NCBI RefSeq assembly: GCF_030848945.1
Contig: NZ_JANHAX010000001.1
Span: forward strand, 992,001-1,056,000
Source of the DNA: Marimonas arenosa
Lineage (GTDB): Bacteria; Pseudomonadota; Alphaproteobacteria; Rhodobacterales; Rhodobacteraceae
Length of the DNA: 64,000 nt
Direction: 5' to 3'
Under the pieces are notes generated by a model. That model was given only the letters and a program-made list of their open reading frames with translations. It was not told the origin of the DNA and did no database searches. Shown in pieces: positions 59,644 through 64,000 of this stretch. The stretch's first letter is position 1, and each line of letters opens with the position of its first letter. The position numbers and the translations under genes are program-made.

Positions 59644-60121
59644 ATAAAACCAGCCACTTACGGGCTGGAGGGTACTTCTTCAGAATCACAAATTCCAGCC
59701 AAGAATCACACTAGCTGCGTGTGAGTCGTGACTTCAGTGCTGTCCTAGAATAGGTAAAAAGCTGACAACGCTGCTCGGCAAGGTGATCGAAGCAAGCTTC
59801 GTCATAGGAACAAAGCCTTCAGCTTTGCCCTAAAGGCTCTACCCCTGAGCTACGCCCGTCCGATGGGAACGAACCGTGTCTGAACCTCACTCATAACAAT
59901 GCAAACGAGAAAGAAATTATCTCGTAAAAAAACCAAGAACACACATCTCAAAACTCATTCCCTTAGCGGGAAGGTGCTTCGTATCGATTGGGATGATCTT
60001 GCTCAGATCGAATGACGGCTTCGTCCGCACAACGGTCGTTCATCACACCCGCAGCTAACGTCCTCACAGAGCCCGAAGCGGACATCATTTGGGACCTTTC
60101 AAAAATTGCGAAAGATCGCCA
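59644..60121. other. Lower-GC intergenic region downstream of tRNA-Gly
   Basis: About 480 bases with visibly more A/T than the neighbours, containing the inverted half-tRNA and several short inverted repeats (for example CGAAGC-AAGCTTCG near 59786). No gene is recognised. No direct repeat of the tRNA 3' end was seen, so there is no direct evidence of an integrated element. Confidence 0.5.
59836..59858 (-). pseudogene. Inverted 5'-half fragment of tRNA-Gly
   Basis: On the minus strand the 23 bases match the tRNA-Gly 5' part (59570-59592: acceptor 5' strand and D-arm) exactly. No anticodon or T-arm follows, so it cannot be a tRNA. It lies 193 bases beyond the intact gene, in opposite orientation. 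Confidence 0.75.
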
Positions 60122-60160
60122 AGCTGAAGGGGTTCCGGTTTGCCGGGACCCCTTCAAGCT
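60122..60160 (-). terminator. Hairpin after the second RTX gene
   Basis: GAAGGGGT-TCCGG-TTTG-CCGGG-ACCCCTTC folds into a long stem (60126-60156) with one wobble, extended by AGCT/AAGCT ends. It is only three bases beyond the RTX stop on the minus strand. T-rich sequence follows at a distance. Confidence 0.6.
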
Positions 60161-60163
60161 GTC

Positions 60164-61834
60164 TCAGAAAATGAAGTCGTTGGCGTCGAGATTGGCGATA
60201 TTGACGTTGAGAAGCGTGATGGTGTTGCCCGCCAGATCGTCGATCACCACGTCGGCGCCGACCTGGGTCATGTGGCTGCCCGCGAGATCGGCGAAATTGG
60301 CGATCGTGGCGACGCCGCTGAGGTCGATCTTCTCGGCGTCGTTGGTGGCGGCGAAATCGGTGATCACGTCGTTGCCGAAACCGCCGCCGGCGTCGGAAAA
60401 CACGAACCGGTCGGCGTTGAGCCCGCCGCTCAGGGTGTCGTCGCCGGTATAGCCGGTCAGCGTGTCGAACCCGCTGCCGCCGCTCAGCGAATCGTCGGCA
60501 TGGCCGCCGTTGAGAATGTCGTCGCCGGGGCCGCCGTAGAGCGTGTCCTGGCCGCGCTGGCCCAGCAGGCTGTCATCGCCCTTGCCGCCGAGGATCTCGT
60601 CGAAGCCGTTGCCGCCCAGTGCAGTGTCGTTGCCGTCGAAACCGGAGAGGTAGTCGTCCTCGTTGTCGCCGCGCAGCGAGTCGTTGCCCTCGCCGCCATA
60701 GAGCGAGTCGAGCCCGGCGCCGCCGTTGAGGCTGTCATCGCCCTCGAAGCCCTCGAGCACGTTGTCGCCGACATTGCCGGTCAGCAGGTTGGCCAGGCCG
60801 TTGCCGCGGCCGTTGATATCGTCGGCGCCGAGCAGGGTCAGGTTCTCGAGATTGTCGCCGAGGATGTAGCGCACCGTCGACCGCACCTCATCGGTGCCCT
60901 CGCCGGGGTTCTCGACGATCTGAAGCGCGGCGCTATCGGTGATGTAGGTGTCGTTGCCGGCGCCGCCGCGGACCTCGCCACTGACAGAGCCGCCGCGGTT
61001 GTCAAAACTGTCGTCGCCGGCTCCAAGCGCTACACTGCCAATGATTTCACCGGAATTAACCAATGTTTCGGTACCATCGCTACCTGCGACCCCGCCCAGA
61101 TATCCCGAAATCGTGCCTGTATTGGTGATGAATACCGTCTGAGCCGAGGAGGTTAACCCTGTTAGATCGATACCGTAGGACTGCGACGACATGATCAGCC
61201 CGTGGTTGGTTAACGATGTTTGATCCACCAAGCCACTCATGACAACGCCACCGGCTATAGTCGCGGAAATGGTCCCGGAGTTGACCACCGTGTTGCCGAT
61301 GGTTTGGATTCCTACACCCGCACTTGCAACATCACCGCCATAGGTCCCCTGTCCGCCAGCGCTGATAGTACCAGTGTTTACCAGAGTGCCCGAGCCTCCA
61401 CTGTATCCAAATAGAACACCGCCACCCGTACTGGAAAGCGTGCCCGAATTTGTGATGTCATTACCCGAGCCGCCGACAACTACAGCCCAGCCAGCGCCAG
61501 CGTGGCTAATTTCGCCAAGATTACTTATTGTGCTGTCCGCTCCGGAATAAACTGTAAATTGAGGGCTGCCATTGGGGCTGTTACTGATAATTCCGGTCAA
61601 TCCGTTGATAATGTCGTTTCCCGTACCGGTTAGGTTGAGAGCATTATTTGCAGCAAGAACCGTGCCAAAATTACTGAATACGACATTGTTGACGCTAGAG
61701 TTGGAAAACACAGCGATTGAATCACTGGAAGCGATCGTTGTTCCGGGAGCAACAATAAAGTCGTCGCCGGTAGACGTATACTGGAATTGGTAACCAGTCC
61801 CAACAAGGTCTGTAGTCTGGATGGTCGTGGTCAT
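60164..61834 (-). CDS. RTX calcium-binding protein with N-terminal beta-helix repeats
   Basis: 556 residues. The N-terminal half has repeated short strands of the NTGTISA/NSGTIS type (ITNSGTLSSTGG, LVNTGTISAGG, VVNSGTISATIAGG, ITNTGTISGYLGG, LVNSGEIIGS), suggesting a parallel beta-helix. The middle has a VRSTVRYILGDNLENLTLLG motif, common in RTX proteins, followed by about ten GGxGxDxxx repeats (e.g. LYGGEGNDSLRGDNEDDYLSGFDGND). It ends with NIANLDANDFIF, a typical type I secretion tail. The GC content falls in the 5' part of the gene (61000-61830). ATG at 61834 follows GGGGGAT. No exporter nearby. Confidence 0.85.
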   Translation of the reverse strand: MTTTIQTTDLVGTGYQFQYTSTGDDFIVAPGTTIASSDSIAVFSNSSVNNVVFSNFGTVLAANNALNLTGTGNDIINGLTGIISNSPNGSPQFTVYSGADSTISNLGEISHAGAGWAVVVGGSGNDITNSGTLSSTGGGVLFGYSGGSGTLVNTGTISAGGQGTYGGDVASAGVGIQTIGNTVVNSGTISATIAGGVVMSGLVDQTSLTNHGLIMSSQSYGIDLTGLTSSAQTVFITNTGTISGYLGGVAGSDGTETLVNSGEIIGSVALGAGDDSFDNRGGSVSGEVRGGAGNDTYITDSAALQIVENPGEGTDEVRSTVRYILGDNLENLTLLGADDINGRGNGLANLLTGNVGDNVLEGFEGDDSLNGGAGLDSLYGGEGNDSLRGDNEDDYLSGFDGNDTALGGNGFDEILGGKGDDSLLGQRGQDTLYGGPGDDILNGGHADDSLSGGSGFDTLTGYTGDDTLSGGLNADRFVFSDAGGGFGNDVITDFAATNDAEKIDLSGVATIANFADLAGSHMTQVGADVVIDDLAGNTITLLNVNIANLDANDFIF

Positions 61835-62095
61835 GCTGCATATCCCCCATATGGCTGCATTTGATTCGAGGTTTCGTTCAAAAGGCTACCCGAAAACGGA
61901 CTTGCCCCCAAAGGAGCTCGTGAACCGGACTTCGCAACTACGGATGCTGCAACGCCGCTAACGGGTCTTTTTTGGTCATCTGGCAGGGGGAGGGACCAAG
62001 AAAAGACCGGCACAAAGGTCGGCTTCGTCCGCATTGCTGCTCTTGGGCCAGACCGCAGCGAACGTCAGGTTGGAGCCAAACGCGGGCGAAGTTGT
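61835..62095. other. Intergenic region between RTX and cysteine-synthase-like genes
   Basis: 260 bases, no gene recognised. It probably holds the RTX promoter on the minus strand and the end of the cysteine-synthase-like transcript. No clear promoter or terminator was identified. Confidence 0.4.
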
Positions 62096-63022
62096 TCAAG
62101 CGTAGATTTGGCCACCCAGGTATTTCGATCCATTGTCGCAGCCTAAGGTCACGATCCGTTTCCCAGGACCCAGTTCACGTGCCAGTTCTATTGCCGCGAC
62201 AACATTCAAGCCAGTGGAGCCGCCACAAAAAATACCAGCCCCGCTTGCCAGCCTGCGGCACATGTCGAATGCCATTTCCTGGTCTATTGCGCGGATGTCA
62301 CCGACCTTCGCCCTATCGAGAAATGGCGGCTCGAAACCAACGCCGATGCCCTCGACGCGATGTGCACCACCTTTTCCGGTGGTGAGAAATGGTGACTGTA
62401 GGGGTTCAAGCGCCACAACATTTGGGGATACTCCTTCCTTTGACAATCCGTCAGCTGTCCCCATCAGGGCCGCTCCAGTGCCTACAGCCGAAACCAGAAC
62501 ATCGATTTCGCGGCCTAAATCGGCAGCGATTTCGCTACCCATTGGTTCATACCCTGCGCGAACGTCGGGTGATCCAAATTGATCGGCATAGAAGCTACCG
62601 GGTTCTTCAGCCAAGGCGAAAGCGCGCGCCTTCATACGTCGGATCAGGTCAGGCGTAATGGTTCCATCCACGCTTTTCTCGACCAGCACCTCCGCGCCGA
62701 ATGCTTTCATCGCTTTGCGTTTGCTTTCGGAAAAGGCGTCAGAGAACACAGCTGTGAACCTCAGCCCGAGTACTGCAGATACGAATGCCAATGCTGTTCC
62801 TGTGCTGCCTCCCGTGTATTCCACGACCCGGTCGCCAACGTTCAACTCGCCTCTCTCCATTGCGCGGCACAGAACCGAAACCGCCATTCTGTCCTTGTAA
62901 GACCCGGTTGGATTGCCACCTTCAAGTTTGATCCAGAGTTCTGCGCCGCCATCCGGCTCGAACGCTTTCAGTCTGACCAAGGGTGTGCGGCCTACCGCTC
63001 CTAGAGCATTTTCCGAACGCAC
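62096..63022 (-). CDS. PLP-dependent cysteine synthase-like enzyme (fold type II)
   Basis: 308 residues from GTG 63022 (VRSENALGAVGRTPLVRLKAFE). A GGAGGA ribosome site lies seven bases before this GTG, and the family starts here, so it is preferred to the in-frame ATG at 63238, which would add 72 residues. The PLP lysine is Lys43 in GGNPTGSYKDRMA; EYTGGSTGTALAFVS is the PLP-phosphate/substrate loop and VSAVGTGAALMGT the glycine-rich loop. Cysteine synthase, cystathionine beta-synthase or a related beta-replacing enzyme is possible. Lower GC than the core genes. Single gene. Confidence 0.82.
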   Translation of the reverse strand: MRSENALGAVGRTPLVRLKAFEPDGGAELWIKLEGGNPTGSYKDRMAVSVLCRAMERGELNVGDRVVEYTGGSTGTALAFVSAVLGLRFTAVFSDAFSESKRKAMKAFGAEVLVEKSVDGTITPDLIRRMKARAFALAEEPGSFYADQFGSPDVRAGYEPMGSEIAADLGREIDVLVSAVGTGAALMGTADGLSKEGVSPNVVALEPLQSPFLTTGKGGAHRVEGIGVGFEPPFLDRAKVGDIRAIDQEMAFDMCRRLASGAGIFCGGSTGLNVVAAIELARELGPGKRIVTLGCDNGSKYLGGQIYA

Positions 63023-63792
63023 TTCACTTTCCTCCGTCTCGGCAAGCACAACGTGACTCTGCCAATTTGGTTCGAAGTTATCAACAACCAGGATTGGGCC
63101 AAGGGGCGACGACCGAAAAGTCCGCATTGCAGTCGTTGCCGCGTGATAGGCCAATGATCGCTTCCAGGCTCTAAGCTGGCTTTCCGACGCTCCGCAAAGC
63201 TTCATGTCTTGGGACATTGCACAACAAGAAAAACCCATGAATTTGGCATTCTCAAAGCGGTTCAGGTACCTAACCCCATGAATATGCCTAGCATGCCCTA
63301 AATGGGCGTTTATTCCCGCTCTACGGGCAAGTTTTCTTTGTATCGCCTATGCCTTGGCGCGTTACTTATGATTTTCGGTTCACAAACACTTCAGAAACAG
63401 AAGAAGCCAGCGGTCACACCAATCATTGTGATTCCGCTCCTACTGATCAGGGAAAAACTGTTAGATTTCAAATCACAAAACTCATTGACCCTAACCTGGT
63501 CGAGGTAGTTGACAGACGAACCATGCGGTCCGTCCCGCCCCCCGGGGACTTGGGGGCCATGTTTTTCTGTATGCTTGTCCTAAAAAATCTGACGAAAAAT
63601 GTGACAATCGAAACACAGCTAGTATCATGTTTAGAGGCACCTACTTAGAGACAAGGCTGTCACGGCCGCCTCGCGTAAAGATCGCCGCGCCCGCCCCACT
63701 CAAAAGCCATTGTAATTGATATATAATTCTCTCTCCCACCGCCTCGTGGAAATGAAATTTGGACAAGCACAGCCCAGGGAAGAACGCAAAGC
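63023..63792. other. Lower-GC region with no convincing gene
   Basis: About 770 bases between the cysteine-synthase-like gene and the gene at the right edge. A ~99-codon frame at 63349-63648 exists, but its translation has no recognisable family or signal and its ribosome site is weak. A CCGCCCCCCGGGG stretch at ~63534 resembles part of the intergenic hairpin element but without the rest. Confidence 0.4.
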
Positions 63793-64000
63793 ATGCCGCA
63801 AGATGATGACTGTTTAGAAATCGACGAAACAGGTGCCAAAGGCTTGGCTCTGAGGAAATCTCGACGCTTGGACATTCATCGTTGGTCCGATCACCCCGAG
63901 GTCAACGCCTTTGTGGACATGATATTTGATACGTTCTTCGCCGGCTGGAAATCAGACGTCCGAAAAAGGCACGTTAAAGTCCTACTGCTTGATATGTATG
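63793..64000 (+). CDS. Partial gene, unknown product, runs off the window
   Basis: At least 69 codons, open to the last base. It begins MPQDDDCLEIDETGAKGLALRK with CAGGGAAGAA about ten bases before the ATG. The visible part is acidic at the start, then HRWSDHPEVNAFVDMIFDTFFAGWKSDVRKRHVKVLLLDMY, which looks like a folded helical protein of moderate GC. I do not recognise a family. Its end and full length are outside the window. Confidence 0.6.
   Translation, partial: MPQDDDCLEIDETGAKGLALRKSRRLDIHRWSDHPEVNAFVDMIFDTFFAGWKSDVRKRHVKVLLLDMY

Noticed and set aside
59836..59858. A second tRNA gene
   Set aside because: Only the 5' quarter to third is present and no anticodon or T-arm follows, so it cannot fold into a tRNA.
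63349..63648. 99-codon frame in the low-GC stretch
   Set aside because: No clear ribosome site, no family and no support from its neighbours; left as unassigned sequence.

Overview
The window reads as chromosomal DNA of an alphaproteobacterium of the Rhodobacteraceae (Roseobacter/Rhodobacter group). The reasons are high GC with strong third-position G/C bias, a cysteine-type intracellular PHB depolymerase, a DUF1127 gene followed by four CCUCCUCCC stem-loops (the CcsR or 'cuckoo' sRNA arrangement known from Rhodobacter), an LdtR-type MarR regulator, SdhE, ThyX, a meso-DAP-type murE, and several copies of an AAATATCCCGGGG-type intergenic hairpin.

Layout. 0-9.7 kb: phaZ, a GFA-like protein, then leftward genes for three alpha/beta hydrolases, a VOC protein, an MFS transporter, a creatininase-family enzyme and an FAD oxidoreductase. 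9.8-15 kb: thrS, then a four-gene bufferin (RiPP) operon: DUF2282 precursor, DUF692/MNIO enzyme, DUF2063 partner and DoxX. 15-18.7 kb: small housekeeping genes, an AT-rich orphan trypsin-like protease beside a repeat block, an AbiJ-N-terminal-like small protein and thyX. 18.8-22.4 kb: a surface lipoprotein with its Slam-like outer-membrane exporter, gloA and a DUF1194 VWA protein. 22.9-30.5 kb: aspartate aminotransferase, XRE regulator plus sdhE, ldtR, MATE, a ZevAB-like metal-transport pair and ppk2. 30.6-38.6 kb: RTX protein, hydrolase, a decayed copy of the parE 5' end, cytochrome c, parE, an AT-rich two-gene cassette abutting the parE stop codon, and a zincin-like lipoprotein. 38.6-48.3 kb: the leftward division/cell-wall operon mraZ-rsmH-ftsL-ftsI-murE-murF-mraY-dedA-murD. 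49-58.3 kb: mrp/apbC, the DUF1127/CcsR locus, uvrD/pcrA, an FMN-dependent alpha-hydroxy-acid dehydrogenase and pyruvate carboxylase. 58.4-64 kb: two small membrane proteins, tRNA-Gly(GCC), then a lower-GC stretch with an inverted half-tRNA, a second RTX protein, a cysteine-synthase-like enzyme and a gene cut by the window edge.

The most striking loci are the bufferin operon (predicted copper-binding modified peptide), the CcsR array, the Slam/lipoprotein pair, and the parE neighbourhood. The latter shows disruption on both sides: a relic duplicate of its 5' end upstream, and a foreign-looking two-gene unit 3 nt beyond its stop codon. No CRISPR array, rRNA operon, transposase or integrase was recognised. 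All family assignments come from reading the sequences; no database search was run.
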